Source: an uncultured Prevotella sp. (GTDB lineage Bacteria > Bacteroidota > Bacteroidia > Bacteroidales > Bacteroidaceae). From it: a stretch of 6,496 nt of DNA. How positions within the stretch are numbered: the first letter of the stretch is position 1; every line of letters begins with the position of its first letter. Both the position numbers and the translations under genes were made by a program. The stretch is from the NCBI GenBank assembly GCA_905373605.1, contig CAJPTO010000181.1, positions 1-6,496 on the forward strand. The letters are read 5' to 3'. The notes under the pieces were generated by a model, which was given only the letters and a program-made list of their open reading frames with translations, was not told the origin of the DNA and ran no database searches. This document shows positions 6,370 to 6,496 of the stretch, in pieces.

Positions 6370-6496
6370 TTGTTGTATGCCGAGCACCATCAATGCACAC
6401 AACGTTACACCAACACCAGCACCCTTATCGCATTTTAGGCTTATAGGCTGGTTCTAAAAATTGCCTTTGCTGTATTTTTAGCTTTTAGCTGAGCAG

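Larger units (their letters stand above)
5036..6496. other. Long gene-free, AT-richer region upstream of susC
   Basis: No reading frame of 40 or more codons here has a recognisable domain, signal peptide or credible start context. The largest (minus 5441-5893, minus 6140-6400, plus 5432-5782, plus 5828-6034) are cysteine-, histidine- or arginine-rich low-sense translations that run across promoters, repeats or a terminator. The stretch nearest susC (5036-5340) has only small dyads: TCTTTG/CAAAGA at 5123-5139 with a 5-base loop, and ATGCTG/CAGCAT at 5150-5176. I see nothing recognisable between 5640 and 5960, nor between 6370 and the window end apart from an AT-only dyad (CTAAAAA/TTTTTAG, 6454-6481). 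The supported signals inside the region are listed separately. A degenerated gene is possible, but I found no fragment of a known family. Confidence 0.6.

Noticed and set aside
6140..6400. Minus-strand 86-codon frame
   Set aside because: It runs across a consensus promoter and an intrinsic terminator in the same orientation, so it could not be a normal translated gene of a single transcript.

Overview
The window looks like chromosomal DNA from a member of the Bacteroidales, most likely a Prevotella-type organism. The evidence is an adjacent SusC/SusD outer-membrane pair, near-absence of Shine-Dalgarno sequences, and several minus-strand copies of the TAnnTTTG promoter hexamer typical of Bacteroidota. 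The genus is an inference from general composition and style, not from a marker gene.

Layout: positions 19-5035 hold two genes on the minus strand, transcribed right to left. The first is a 1155-residue SusC-family TonB-dependent transporter with an N-terminal STN signalling domain. Four bases later comes a 514-residue SusD-family surface lipoprotein. Together they should form an outer-membrane uptake complex: SusD is the lid that captures a ligand (glycan or similar oligomer) and SusC is the barrel that imports it using TonB energy. The STN domain suggests that ligand binding is also signalled to a FecR-type anti-sigma factor and its ECF sigma factor, but neither is in the window. No carbohydrate-active enzyme is visible, so the substrate is unknown. 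The left edge of the window lies only 18 bases beyond the susD stop codon, so the operon may continue.

Positions 5036-6496 (about 1.46 kb) contain no gene I can support. This stretch is more AT-rich and holds signals rather than reading frames: a pair of 18-bp-period direct repeats (5384-5417), a cluster of TTGCAA/TTGCCAA repeats (5540-5578), candidate minus-strand promoters (near 5613 and 6094), an imperfect long inverted repeat with 28-base arms (5979-6083), and, best supported, a compact promoter-to-terminator unit on the minus strand (about 6282 down to 6182) that looks like a small non-coding RNA of about 65 nt. An FNR/CRP-like dyad lies upstream of that unit at 6318-6331.

The two proteins belong to well-known families. 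The less explained material is the long regulatory gap upstream of susC, especially the putative small RNA unit and the inverted-repeat element.
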